Shown piece after piece: positions 44,195-53,205 of a stretch of 64,000 bases of DNA. Position 1 is the stretch's first letter. Every line of letters starts with the position of its first letter. The translations under genes and the position numbers were made by a program. The notes beneath the pieces were generated by a model. That model saw only the letters and a program-made list of their open reading frames with translations, made no database searches and was not told the origin of the DNA. The stretch is from Sediminicola luteus (GTDB lineage Bacteria; Bacteroidota; Bacteroidia; Flavobacteriales; Flavobacteriaceae): positions 62,001 to 126,000 of the forward strand of contig NZ_NBWU01000001.1 in the NCBI RefSeq assembly GCF_002514735.1, read 5' to 3'.

Positions 44195-46348
44195 ATGACT
44201 ACGAAAATCACCTTTAACAGAAGGAACTTTATACGTACCTCATCCTTGGCCAGTGGGGGTATGCTCGTTGGCTTTAATTTCTTTACCGCTTGTAAAGACA
44301 ATGCCAAGCCCCCCGTAGATTTGGCCCAGCTCGATTATAACGATTTCAATGCCTTTATCAAGATAGCCGATAACGGAAAGGTAACGATCTTTTCGCCCAA
44401 CCCGGAAATCGGACAAGGGGTTAAGACGGCTATGCCCATGATCATTGCCGAGGAACTCGATGTGCCTTGGGAAGACGTGCATGTGGCCCAAGGAAAACTG
44501 GACACCCAAAATTACCAGCGTCAGGTGGCGGGCGGAAGCCAAAGTATCCGTTTTGGCTGGGATGCCCTACGCCAGACCGGTGCTACCACCAAACAGATGC
44601 TTATACAAGCGGCCGCGGCCAAATGGGGCGTAGACCCAAGTAGCTGCACGGCCTCGGAAGGTAAAATAACCAATGCCAATGGCGATGTATTGGGTTATGG
44701 TGATGTCGTAAAAGAGGCGGCCCAATTGGAGGTACCCGAAGACGTTAGCTTAAAAGACCCCAAAGACTATAAGATTATTGGGCAAGGCAAACGAAACGTG
44801 GACCTGAAAGAAATCGTAACCGGGAAACCTTTGTATGGTCTAGATTATAAAACCGAGGGTATGTTACATGCCTGTGTGGTACGCCCACCGGCCTTTGGCA
44901 AGACCCTGGACAGTTTCGACGACACCGCTGCCCGGGCCATAACCGGAGTGGTAGACGTAGTGCAGATCGAGGATAAAATCGCTGTTTTGGCCAAATCGAC
45001 CTGGGCCGCCATGAAGGGTAAAAGAGCAGTTGTCGCCCAATGGACCACCCCGAAAAACTTGGAAAGTACGACAGACCACGACCGTATACTATCCGACATT
45101 CTCGATGGTGACGACTTTGAGGTAAGACGCGAAGACGGCGATGTAAAAAAAGCCTTTGCCGAAGCCGACGAGGTAGTAGAGCGAACGTATGAATCGCCCT
45201 TTTTACCACATGCCTGTATGGAACCCATGAATTTTTATGCCGATGTACGTTCGGATAAGGTCCATTTGGTCGGGCCCATCCAGACCCCGGCAGGTACTGC
45301 TGGCAGGGTTGCAGAAATGTTAGGTCGTAAAGAAGAAGAGATAGAACTTGAAATGACCCGTATGGGCGGGGGCTTTGGACGCCGGTTGTACGGTAACTTC
45401 GTGATGGAGGCCGCTGCCATTTCGGGTAAAGTGGGCAAACCCGTAAAAATGGTCTGTTCAAGGGAAGACGATATGGAAATGGGTATTTTCCGTATGGCCA
45501 TCAAATACCGTATAGCGGCTTCGTTGAAAGATGGCAAAATTACCGGCTACCATTTAAAGGAAGCCGCCGTAAACAGCAATATGTACGGACTTATACCCCA
45601 CTTTTTCCCGGCCGGATGCATCCCCAATTATAAGGTAAGTACCCAAAGCCATAAAAGCCCCATTACTACCGGGGCCTGGCGGGCACCCTATACCAACTTT
45701 TTGGCCTATGCCGAACAAAGCTTCTTCGATGAATTGGCGGCCAAACTTGGGCAAGACCCCGTACAATTGCGTATAGACCTGTTGCAAAACGTAAAAGGTA
45801 CCGAAGACGAGAACATCCAATATTCGGGCGAACGCATGGAAGGAGTTATTAAACTGGCGGCCGAAAAAGCCAATTGGGGGAACCCAAAAGAGGGGGTTTA
45901 CCAGGGCTTTGCTGCCTATTACAGCCACAACACCCATGTGGCCGAAGTAGCGGAAATTGAACTGGAAAAAGGACTACCCGTGGTTAAAAAGGTAATCGTT
46001 GCGGTAGATTGCGGCATCGTAATCAATCCTTCGGGCGCCAAAAACCAAATAGAAGGTGGGGTTATCGACGGTATTGGCCATGCCATGTATGGCGATTTTA
46101 GCTTTGATGCCGGTAGGCCCAACCAAATGAACTTTGACACCTATCGCTTGATCCGTATGAAGGAAACGCCGATCGTTGAGACCCATTTCGTTGAGAACAC
46201 CCTCTCACCGACCGGACTGGGCGAACCGGCGTTACCACCTGCAGGTGGAGCCGTGGCCAATGCCATTATGGCGGCCACGGGCCAACGTCTCTTTAAACAG
46301 CCTTTTGGGCCCCAGATCAAAGGGGTAACCCAAGAGCTCATAGGATAA
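44195..46348 (+). CDS. iorB: Molybdopterin-binding subunit of aldehyde/xanthine-oxidase-family hydroxylase (IorB-type)
   Basis: A 717-residue periplasmic catalytic subunit. A twin-arginine signal (RRNFIRTSSLASGGMLVG) shows Tat export, so the enzyme works in the periplasm and needs cofactor insertion before export. Molybdenum-hydroxylase motifs are KPLYGLDYKTEGMLHACVVRPP, MTRMGGGFGRRLYGNFV, TTGAWRAPYTNFLAYAEQSFFDEL and the C-terminal GLGEPALPPAGGAVANAI with the catalytic Glu of GLGEP. Substrates of such enzymes are N-heterocycles or aldehydes; here not determinable. A strong terminator follows. Confidence 0.92.
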   Translation: MTTKITFNRRNFIRTSSLASGGMLVGFNFFTACKDNAKPPVDLAQLDYNDFNAFIKIADNGKVTIFSPNPEIGQGVKTAMPMIIAEELDVPWEDVHVAQGKLDTQNYQRQVAGGSQSIRFGWDALRQTGATTKQMLIQAAAAKWGVDPSSCTASEGKITNANGDVLGYGDVVKEAAQLEVPEDVSLKDPKDYKIIGQGKRNVDLKEIVTGKPLYGLDYKTEGMLHACVVRPPAFGKTLDSFDDTAARAITGVVDVVQIEDKIAVLAKSTWAAMKGKRAVVAQWTTPKNLESTTDHDRILSDILDGDDFEVRREDGDVKKAFAEADEVVERTYESPFLPHACMEPMNFYADVRSDKVHLVGPIQTPAGTAGRVAEMLGRKEEEIELEMTRMGGGFGRRLYGNFVMEAAAISGKVGKPVKMVCSREDDMEMGIFRMAIKYRIAASLKDGKITGYHLKEAAVNSNMYGLIPHFFPAGCIPNYKVSTQSHKSPITTGAWRAPYTNFLAYAEQSFFDELAAKLGQDPVQLRIDLLQNVKGTEDENIQYSGERMEGVIKLAAEKANWGNPKEGVYQGFAAYYSHNTHVAEVAEIELEKGLPVVKKVIVAVDCGIVINPSGAKNQIEGGVIDGIGHAMYGDFSFDAGRPNQMNFDTYRLIRMKETPIVETHFVENTLSPTGLGEPALPPAGGAVANAIMAATGQRLFKQPFGPQIKGVTQELIG

Positions 46349-46712
46349 CCCTTTCTTTTATACAAATGTAAAACGGCCCCGAATTCGGGGTCGTTTTTAC
46401 TTTTAGACTGGCAAAATTAAGGGCTTATAGAATTCAAACATACTTCGCGATTTCCATCATTTTTTTCCCATTACCAATAACAAACAAGCCGGTTGTCCTA
46501 ACCCAAATACACTAAACCCCCTTATCGATGAACAGCATAAAACTTACGACAAGTAAGACTAACCTCCGATAAACACATACATTTTCTTGTATTACACAAC
46601 ATATTAAACCTACATATTAATGAATACCCTAGTTTTACCCTACTTAGGCCTAATCTTTTAAAGTGTATTCCAATATGTTGTAGGCATACAACCCCTAAGC
46701 AAAATTGGAAAC
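46349..46712. other. Intergenic region between iorB and the secreted repeat protein
   Basis: A 364-bp AT-rich stretch without a gene. It starts with the iorB terminator (46371-46398). Further on it has a TTGTAGGCATACAA inverted repeat just before the next ATG (about 46678-46691), with no convincing TAnnTTTG box. No tRNA or other RNA gene seen. Confidence 0.5.
46371..46398 (+). terminator. Intrinsic terminator after iorB
   Basis: The near-palindromic stem AAACGGCCCCGAA/TTCGGGGTCGTTT (one G-T pair) with a short loop is followed by a run of T residues to 46398. It lies 22 bases past the iorB stop. Confidence 0.85.
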
Positions 46713-48497
46713 ATGGCCCTATTAAAGCAAGCTATGCCGAGACTGAAAAAAATGAATCACAATTTGAACATATCTAAACTTCACCTATGGATGGCCCTTG
46801 GCCTAACCATAGCATTTCATATGACTGGGCTCTCCCAAGACATGTTATTTGTTCAAGGCGCCCGATTTTATACTTTTGACCCAGGAACGATTTGTGTTGT
46901 TGGCGGCCCTGCTACACCTGAGGTTGCCGGTGAGGTATTTATTTCGATATTTTATGACAATGATGATTGTACCGGTAGTGGTTGTGCCGGGAACCTAAAC
47001 TATAATGGAGGTACTAGCAGATACTTTTATCACGATGTAACCTTGCCGCGTGGGTATCGTTTTGCCCGAAGTGGCAGTAATGTAACTAACAATTCAACCA
47101 CTAATTTTGCCGGAAATCAACGTCCAACTATTGTCAGTTTTTCCAATAACGATAGAACCGCAAGAATACGGGGGCGCGATTTAACCTTTGGGGCAACCGG
47201 AGGTAGAGCCAGCTTTAGGGTGCAGGTATTGCGGGGATCCAATTTAACCTATAGAGATGATTATATTATTACCTCGCCCTCTTATAGTTTAGCCCGAAAC
47301 CGAATTAACATTGGCGACCGCACCTCTTCAGGCACCATATATGACGCTATTAGTGGCTCACAAAATTCTTGTGGTCCCCCAACCTTTAACGACCATAGTG
47401 CCAACCATCCAGAAAATCAAGCTGGAGTCGTTACCACAATACCTGCCGCCAACCCAAGTTCGGGGATGACCTATACCCTACAATCCGGGTTAGACTCTAA
47501 CCATTTTAGTTTTAATGGGAATACAAGGGAGCTATCACTTAACGCTCCAAAAGATTTTGAAAACCCTATAGACTCCAATACTGATAATGTCTATGAACTT
47601 GAAATAGAAGCCTGTAATGCATACGGAAATTGCAGTACGCAAAGAACACGAATTACCATTACCGATGTCGTAGAAGTAGACCCTTGTGATGCGCAAGCCT
47701 CTGGAAACACCGACACCGACGGGGATGGAATCAGTGACATTTGTGATTTGGATGACGACAATGATGGTATACTTGACGCCATAGAAGGAAACACGGATAT
47801 GGACGGGGATGGCCTTCCGAATTCCAGAGACACCGATAGCGATGGCGACGGCTGTTCCGATGCCAATGAGGCCTACAACCTAGTTACAGCCGACGGCGGC
47901 GATGGCCCGGAATATGCCAATGCCGATACAGCGATTTATAACGATGGTTCCGGTATCATCGATGCGAATGGTAGGGTAAGCTTGACCAACTACCCCAATC
48001 CGGTTAACAATAACTGGCGTACAGACGATTTCAGAAACTCTGTCTGCGCCCCTTTACCTGATATGGTGCCTCTTTTTAGCCTATCCGATGGTATTGTAAA
48101 TGGTATCGAAGACCAAATTTTCATCGTGAAAATCAAAGAAATCAATGGGGGCGATTCCGACCCGAACATTCCTTTGGTGGTGCGTATCAATCGCTCAAAC
48201 GACGTCAACTTCACTTTCGATCGTAACTTACAAAGCCTAACCGTTAACGGCAGTTCTGAAACCCTGCAAAATAGTGATTGGACTTACAATTCCAGTGACC
48301 CTACCTATCATATATTCCGGTTTAACGGAACCTTAGCTGCCAATGGACTCACTGCTTTTGGCTTTAGGGCATCTTATAATGCCAACAACACTAAAGGAAA
48401 GGTCAATTTTACGGCTTCCATAAGCCCAGGATCGGGAGGGGATAGCGAACCGGGTAACAATATTGATGTTGAAACCTTGGTTTTCTTTCCGGAATAG
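46713..48497 (+). CDS. Secreted protein with cadherin-like and thrombospondin type 3 calcium-binding repeats
   Basis: A 594-residue exported protein; the ATG at 46752 would be an alternative start that gives a cleaner signal peptide (LHLWMALGLTIAFHMTGLSQD). Residues about 230-325 resemble a cadherin-like domain (NQAGVVTTIPAANPSSGMTYTLQSGLD ... ITITDVVEVDP). Residues about 333-383 contain TSP3-type repeats with DxDxDG loops (DTDGDGISDICDLDDDNDGILD, DMDGDGLPNSRDTDSDGDGC). The C-terminus (about 450-594) is a beta-rich DUF11-like region. No T9SS type A sorting tail (KxxK-type) is seen, so how it is exported past the periplasm is unclear. Probable adhesive or matrix protein. Confidence 0.7.
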   Translation: MALLKQAMPRLKKMNHNLNISKLHLWMALGLTIAFHMTGLSQDMLFVQGARFYTFDPGTICVVGGPATPEVAGEVFISIFYDNDDCTGSGCAGNLNYNGGTSRYFYHDVTLPRGYRFARSGSNVTNNSTTNFAGNQRPTIVSFSNNDRTARIRGRDLTFGATGGRASFRVQVLRGSNLTYRDDYIITSPSYSLARNRINIGDRTSSGTIYDAISGSQNSCGPPTFNDHSANHPENQAGVVTTIPAANPSSGMTYTLQSGLDSNHFSFNGNTRELSLNAPKDFENPIDSNTDNVYELEIEACNAYGNCSTQRTRITITDVVEVDPCDAQASGNTDTDGDGISDICDLDDDNDGILDAIEGNTDMDGDGLPNSRDTDSDGDGCSDANEAYNLVTADGGDGPEYANADTAIYNDGSGIIDANGRVSLTNYPNPVNNNWRTDDFRNSVCAPLPDMVPLFSLSDGIVNGIEDQIFIVKIKEINGGDSDPNIPLVVRINRSNDVNFTFDRNLQSLTVNGSSETLQNSDWTYNSSDPTYHIFRFNGTLAANGLTAFGFRASYNANNTKGKVNFTASISPGSGGDSEPGNNIDVETLVFFPE

Positions 48498-48555
48498 TAA
48501 TATAAATACCTTTTAAGCTCTTTTCTTGGCCCAAAGATCGGCAAGACCCTAAAAC

Positions 48556-49296
48556 CTAAAACTCGGAAGGGTCGTGATAACCAAAGTAAAACAATTGATT
48601 CCCGTGATTTTTGATTAAACTCCTTACCTTTTCTAAAGCATCAAGCCTTTGTTTATTATCTACGGCCCTAATTGTGGCCAATTGATCTACCGGATGGTTT
48701 TCATTTTCCAGCTCGGCCCTTAGATAATAGGCATCACCCGCATAAAACAACCATTTTTCCGATTGTTTCACAGATACGCCGCAATGGCCTAGGGTGTGCC
48801 CGAAAAGTGGAATAAGGTATATTTCAAAAGGCAAATCAATTTTGCGCGCCGATAACCCCAGCCAAGTACTATCGTTTGTAGGGTATAATGCAAGATCGGG
48901 CTTATGGGCCATTTGATAGGGTAAATACCTGTCGTTACCTTGAACGAAAGCTTGGTACTCTTCCTGTGAAAGATGTATGCGGGCCTGAGGAAAATCGGCC
49001 AAGCCCCCAATATGATCGGGATCTAAATGGGAGATAACAATATCGGATACCTGGGCCGGGTCTAAGCCCAGCCGTTCTATTTGCCTGTAAGCGGTACGTT
49101 CTTCATCGAATTGAAAGCCGGTGAGATCTATCAACTCCTTCCCCAAAGTTTGAAAGGGTGCCCTAGTTTCATTTAATCCTATTCCGGCATCAATAAGGAT
49201 CAAACCTTGGTTATGTTCAATAAGTAAGCAATGCCCAATGGCCGAGCCCATGGGCGATTCTATCTGTACACAGTTTAGATGATGGACCTTCATCAT
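48556..49296 (-). CDS. Metallo-beta-lactamase-fold hydrolase (lactonase-like)
   Basis: A 246-residue enzyme starting at the ATG pair at 49296/49293; the frame further upstream begins at a TTG and lacks family residues. The zinc signature is ISHLDPDHIGGLADFP (H-x-D-x-D-H), followed by PLFGHTLGHCGVSV with a further metal His, WLFYAGDAYYLRA with the bridging Asp, and a C-terminal YFGYHDPSEF. This pattern is common to N-acyl-homoserine-lactone lactonase-like and other glyoxalase II-type proteins; the substrate is uncertain. No signal peptide, so cytoplasmic. Its context gives no clue. Confidence 0.82.
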   Translation of the reverse strand: MMKVHHLNCVQIESPMGSAIGHCLLIEHNQGLILIDAGIGLNETRAPFQTLGKELIDLTGFQFDEERTAYRQIERLGLDPAQVSDIVISHLDPDHIGGLADFPQARIHLSQEEYQAFVQGNDRYLPYQMAHKPDLALYPTNDSTWLGLSARKIDLPFEIYLIPLFGHTLGHCGVSVKQSEKWLFYAGDAYYLRAELENENHPVDQLATIRAVDNKQRLDALEKVRSLIKNHGNQLFYFGYHDPSEF

Positions 49297-49447
49297 ATTT
49301 TTTGATTGACAATCCAATGTACACATTATCAACGAACTATCTGCAATCCCAAGTATATTTAATGGTTTGATAACACTGCCCCAAAGTCAAGTTTTTAATG
49401 TACCGCAAAATGCATAGGTAAGAATCCCTACGGCCTCATGGCCAAAA

Positions 49448-50221
49448 CTATAACAACTGCAATCCATTTACCAGCAACACCCGAACTCCTACAACAAAAA
49501 CCAAGGCCGCCGTAACCCTTCGAATGGCCTGGGGCGAGAGTTTGTTTAGACTGATCCGGATCCCGATTTGCCCGCCCAGTAGTACGGCCCCACCTAAAAC
49601 GAAGGCCTCGGGCCAGGGCAGCGATAGGGTGTCGGCATGAAACAATCCTACTAGGCCAGACACCGAGTTGACCAAAATAAAAAAGCTTGACAAGGCAGCC
49701 ACTACCAAAGCCTCTTTCCATTTGATATAATGTAACAAAGGCGCCAAAAAAATACCGCCCCCAATACCAACCAAACCCGATAGCATACCTATGCATCCAC
49801 CTACCAACACATTAAAAAATAAGGGATAGTTTTTTGCTTCACCGGGACTTCGTTTGGGTTGCCAAAAAAGAAAAATCGCTGCCAAAATCAAGGAAGTACC
49901 CAACAAAACAAAAAACAGTTCTTCACTCAATCGAAAACGGGCACCCAAGTACGCCATGGGAATACTCGATACAATAAAGGGCATAAAGGCCTTGAACCTA
50001 AAATAGCCTTGTTTGACAAACCAATAGGTGCTACCCCCTACCACAATGATATTGCAGAGCAAGGCCAATGATCTAATGGTAAAAAAACTGGTAATAAACA
50101 GGGCTAAAATGGCCAAATAACTAGAGCCGCCACCAAAACCCACTGCAGAATAAAAAAGGGCTACCACCAAAAAGAGTACGGCCAACCCTAGTAATGGTCC
50201 TATATCCATACTTAAGACCAT
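49448..50221 (-). CDS. TauE/SafE family sulfite/organosulfonate exporter
   Basis: A 257-residue membrane protein with about eight hydrophobic segments of the TauE/SafE family (SAVGFGGGSSYLAILALFI at the N-terminus and SGLVGIGGGIFLAPLLHYI at the second half, the two G-x-G-G-G repeats). It overlaps mocA by 10 bp if the 50221 ATG is used; an ATG at 50209 is also possible. Transported ions are usually sulfite, sulfonates or anions. Its position after xdhC-mocA suggests a role with the molybdenum hydroxylase, but this is inference. Confidence 0.85.
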   Translation of the reverse strand: MVLSMDIGPLLGLAVLFLVVALFYSAVGFGGGSSYLAILALFITSFFTIRSLALLCNIIVVGGSTYWFVKQGYFRFKAFMPFIVSSIPMAYLGARFRLSEELFFVLLGTSLILAAIFLFWQPKRSPGEAKNYPLFFNVLVGGCIGMLSGLVGIGGGIFLAPLLHYIKWKEALVVAALSSFFILVNSVSGLVGLFHADTLSLPWPEAFVLGGAVLLGGQIGIRISLNKLSPQAIRRVTAALVFVVGVRVLLVNGLQLL

Positions 50222-50826
50222 ACTTCCTTTTTTAAGCTTTCATAGGCTTCTATCGTATCTATATCTCGATATGGCCCGGGAAATGTCACTTTCCCCACCT
50301 GTTCTTTATTCGTTTGAATAATGGATTTTGCCCCGGTCTCATCTCGAAGTCCCAATAAACTGTTGAAATGGGCCTTCCCAAATATAGCCGGTACACCTTG
50401 GGTGTCGGTATAGGCAGTAATCCGTATGTCTGTAGGATTGTTTAGGAATTGCATTAAACTTTTTAGGTGAGACGTACCTATTAAAGGTAGATCGCACAAC
50501 TGCACCAATAGCCCATCTAATTCCGGTTGCTGATCTAATATCCATTGCAGACCAGCGGCAATAGAGGTACCCATACCCTGTTCCCAATTGGGATTGAATA
50601 CCGCAGGAACACCCGTTGGAGCTATACTTTTCGCTATTTGTTGATGGTCACTCCCCAAAACCACACAGCTCGTGTTAGCGCCAGCCCCCTGTACTTGGGT
50701 TATAGCATGTGCTAAAACGGTCTTTGTACCCCAAGGCAGTAATTGTTTGGGTTGCCCCATTCTTCGGGAAGCCCCTGCCGCCAATACAATTATCCCAATG
50801 TTTTTTGAGGTTTCGGCATCAGTCAT
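50212..50826 (-). CDS. mocA: Molybdenum-cofactor nucleotidyltransferase (MocA-like)
   Basis: A 204-residue nucleotidyltransferase. The start at ATG 50826 overlaps the xdhC stop by 8 bp; a GTG upstream (50847) is less likely. The nucleotide-binding motif IIVLAAGASRRMGQPKQLLPWG and AGLQWILDQQPELDGLLVQLCDLPLI, together with FNPNWEQGMGTSIAAG, are typical of MocA/CoxL-cluster cytidylyltransferases, which make the molybdopterin cytosine dinucleotide used by xanthine-oxidase-family enzymes. This fits the nearby iorAB pair, whereas the separate mobA makes the guanine form used by NapA. Confidence 0.85.
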   Translation of the reverse strand: MTDAETSKNIGIIVLAAGASRRMGQPKQLLPWGTKTVLAHAITQVQGAGANTSCVVLGSDHQQIAKSIAPTGVPAVFNPNWEQGMGTSIAAGLQWILDQQPELDGLLVQLCDLPLIGTSHLKSLMQFLNNPTDIRITAYTDTQGVPAIFGKAHFNSLLGLRDETGAKSIIQTNKEQVGKVTFPGPYRDIDTIEAYESLKKEVWS

Positions 50827-51841
50827 GAATCCCTTCTTTTTTCTCACGTAACGATTGGGGCTGTTGGTGGCGTATGACCGCCAATATCTCGGCCATTACC
50901 GAAATAGCTATTTCCTGAGGGGTCTCGGCCCCAATATTGAGTCCGCTTGGGCCATGGATCGTATCGAAAAATATATCAGGCACATCTTCTTGAAACTCCA
51001 AAAGTTGGTTGAGCAATTTCTCACGTCGTTTAGCCGGGCCTAAAACACCCAAATAAGCCATTTCTTTATAGCTTATGGCCATCAAATATTTTAGGTCTTT
51101 GGTAAAACTATGGGTCATGAGTACTACGGCCGTTTGGGAATCAAGTGCGTAATCGGCCAAACCGGTTTCATCGAGATATAAAAAACTATCAGAGCCTGGG
51201 AAATCTGATTGGGTCTTAGCTTCGTCGGGAGCTGCAATAATGGCTACTTCCCATCCGGTAAGGGCGGCATATTTACAGAGTTCCACGGCATCGTGTTCGG
51301 CACCAACAATAACAAGTTTAAAGCGAGGCGCCAGTTGTTGATGATATGTTTCCATACCCTCAACCTGTAACAACCCTATATCAGCTTGGGCCGATAATCG
51401 AAGCCAGCCGCCCGTAGACTTAAAGAAAGTACCACCGACATAACGATGGGACTCTTCCCTCGAAAAGATGGACTTTAACTCCAAGGGTTCCCGTTTTGAC
51501 ATGCCCTTTCGAAAGTGCGTAACAAAGTCAGTTTGGAGCTTCAAGGGTTCGATCAAAATATAGAGTAAACCCTCGCATCCCAATCGAAAACGACCATCGT
51601 AAGTAATGAGTTTGGGTTTCCCCTCTGTAAAAACCGATTGGGCCTGCACCCAAATCTCTTTTTCGACACAACCCCCACTTACAGCCCCTGCCATGGCCCC
51701 ATCGGAACGCATGAGCATACGAACCCCCGGACGACGATACGAACTACCCTCCAAGGCCACCACCGAAACGAAAACGGTAGGCAAACCCAAAGTTTCGGCC
51801 TCTAGGGCCGCCTCCACTATATTTTTAAGTTCGTGCAACAT
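50819..51841 (-). CDS. xdhC: XdhC family molybdenum hydroxylase maturation protein
   Basis: A 340-residue cytoplasmic accessory protein. The N-terminal XdhC/CoxI domain shows VALEGSSYRRPGVRMLMRSDGAMAGAVSGGCVEKEI with the conserved GGC cysteine. The C-terminal Rossmann-like XdhC_C domain shows FKLVIVGAEHDAVELCKYAALTGWEVAIIAAP and LMTHSFTKDLKYL. XdhC proteins load or sulfurate the cofactor for xanthine-oxidase-type enzymes. It leads the overlapping xdhC-mocA-tauE unit, 107 bp after nrfD on the same strand. Confidence 0.9.
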   Translation of the reverse strand: MLHELKNIVEAALEAETLGLPTVFVSVVALEGSSYRRPGVRMLMRSDGAMAGAVSGGCVEKEIWVQAQSVFTEGKPKLITYDGRFRLGCEGLLYILIEPLKLQTDFVTHFRKGMSKREPLELKSIFSREESHRYVGGTFFKSTGGWLRLSAQADIGLLQVEGMETYHQQLAPRFKLVIVGAEHDAVELCKYAALTGWEVAIIAAPDEAKTQSDFPGSDSFLYLDETGLADYALDSQTAVVLMTHSFTKDLKYLMAISYKEMAYLGVLGPAKRREKLLNQLLEFQEDVPDIFFDTIHGPSGLNIGAETPQEIAISVMAEILAVIRHQQPQSLREKKEGIHD

Positions 51842-51948
51842 GCTTTGTACACCCCTAAAATAGGGAAAAAGCAGTTGTGGGCCTGCGCCAATTTTTTGTT
51901 AAAAATCAAGGGACTGTTTCGCGTGCTTTCCATGAGATATACCAATCG

Positions 51949-53178
51949 CTATGCTTTGGCATTCCCTTTATACCGCAATGATTTGGTTTCTATACCAATG
52001 GCCGTTTTAGCCAAGAGGGTAAAAATGAAGGCGCCCATGGCCCAAATGCCCAAGGTTACCCCAATCTCTACCCAAGTAGGCGTGTATTCGGCAATTTTCC
52101 CATAAGGGCCGGGAATGAATCCGGGTACGATCAAACCAAAACCTTTTTCGATCCAAATACCAACGAACAGCATACCACAAGCAAAGAAGAGTATATTGAA
52201 ATTGTTACGTAGCTTGTGAAAGGTCAATATCACGGTGGCCAGTACGTTTAGGGCAATGGCCGTCCAGATCCAAGGTAATAGGGCGGTTTTGCCATCCAAC
52301 CCGAAAAAGAGGTAATAGGCACTTTCGCTATGATGGGTAGGGGCATAAAACTCTTTGAACAGTTCCGAAATCAACATAATCAGATTTATTTGGGCCGCCA
52401 CCGTTACCACCATGGCAATTTTCTTTAAGGTAGTATCTTGGATTACGAAGGGGGTAAACTTACGTATCAGAGCCAAGACCAAAATAATCAAGGCCGGACC
52501 CGCAGCGAAGGCCGAAGCCAAAAAACGAGGGCCTAACAAAGCATTGTTCCAAAACGGGCGGGCCTGTAAACCTTGGTATAAAAAGGCGGTAACCAAATGT
52601 ATGGCCACGGCCCAAAACACCGATAACAATGCCCCCGGAATATAAACCTTCGGATTGGCCTCTTTGCCCTGATAATGTCTAAACAGAATGTAAAAGGGAA
52701 TACTCAAATTCAGGAACAGGTAACCGTTAAGCACCAATACATCCCAGGTGAGCATAGAGTTCGGAAAATTGAACACCCCGATCACCGGTAGCATATGCCA
52801 TAAGCGCGAAGGCCCTCCCATATCGGCCACTACAAAGGCCAAACACATGATCAAAGCGGCCACCGCCAAACCTTCGCCGATCAATACGGCCTGTTTAAAA
52901 TCGATGTCTTTAAGTACATAGGTTGGCATAACGAGCATTACGGCCGCCGCGGCCACCCCTACCAAAAAGGTGAAATTGGCGATATAGAGCCCCCAGCTTA
53001 CCCGATCGGTCATACCGGTTATGGCCAAACCTTCTTCTAACTGTAAAAAGTAACAGTACATGCCCACCAACATTACCAAGGTGAGAAACCCCATCCAAAA
53101 GTGGTACTTTTTAGAACCATGGGTGGTAATATCCAGACTATCCCTGACCAGGCTTTTAAACACTTTAAATCTTCCCAT
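51949..53178 (-). CDS. nrfD: NrfD-type membrane quinol-oxidising subunit
   Basis: A 409-residue polysulfide reductase NrfD-family protein with about nine to ten transmembrane helices (for example LTLVMLVGMYCYFLQLEEG, WGLYIANFTFLVGVAAAAVML, MLTWDVLVLNGYLFLNLSIPFYILF, VLATVILTFHKL). Family members oxidise menaquinol and hand electrons to a partner iron-sulfur subunit, here encoded 27 bp upstream. It is the last gene of the nap operon and, with the 4Fe-4S gene, replaces the NapC or NapGH quinol module. Confidence 0.9.
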   Translation of the reverse strand: MGRFKVFKSLVRDSLDITTHGSKKYHFWMGFLTLVMLVGMYCYFLQLEEGLAITGMTDRVSWGLYIANFTFLVGVAAAAVMLVMPTYVLKDIDFKQAVLIGEGLAVAALIMCLAFVVADMGGPSRLWHMLPVIGVFNFPNSMLTWDVLVLNGYLFLNLSIPFYILFRHYQGKEANPKVYIPGALLSVFWAVAIHLVTAFLYQGLQARPFWNNALLGPRFLASAFAAGPALIILVLALIRKFTPFVIQDTTLKKIAMVVTVAAQINLIMLISELFKEFYAPTHHSESAYYLFFGLDGKTALLPWIWTAIALNVLATVILTFHKLRNNFNILFFACGMLFVGIWIEKGFGLIVPGFIPGPYGKIAEYTPTWVEIGVTLGIWAMGAFIFTLLAKTAIGIETKSLRYKGNAKA

Positions 53179-53205
53179 TACACTTGCTTTTCTTTGACCA
53201 CTTTG

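Noticed and set aside
44775-45461. 228-codon frame antisense to iorB
   Set aside because: Rich in Arg, Pro and His as expected for an antisense shadow of a high-confidence gene.
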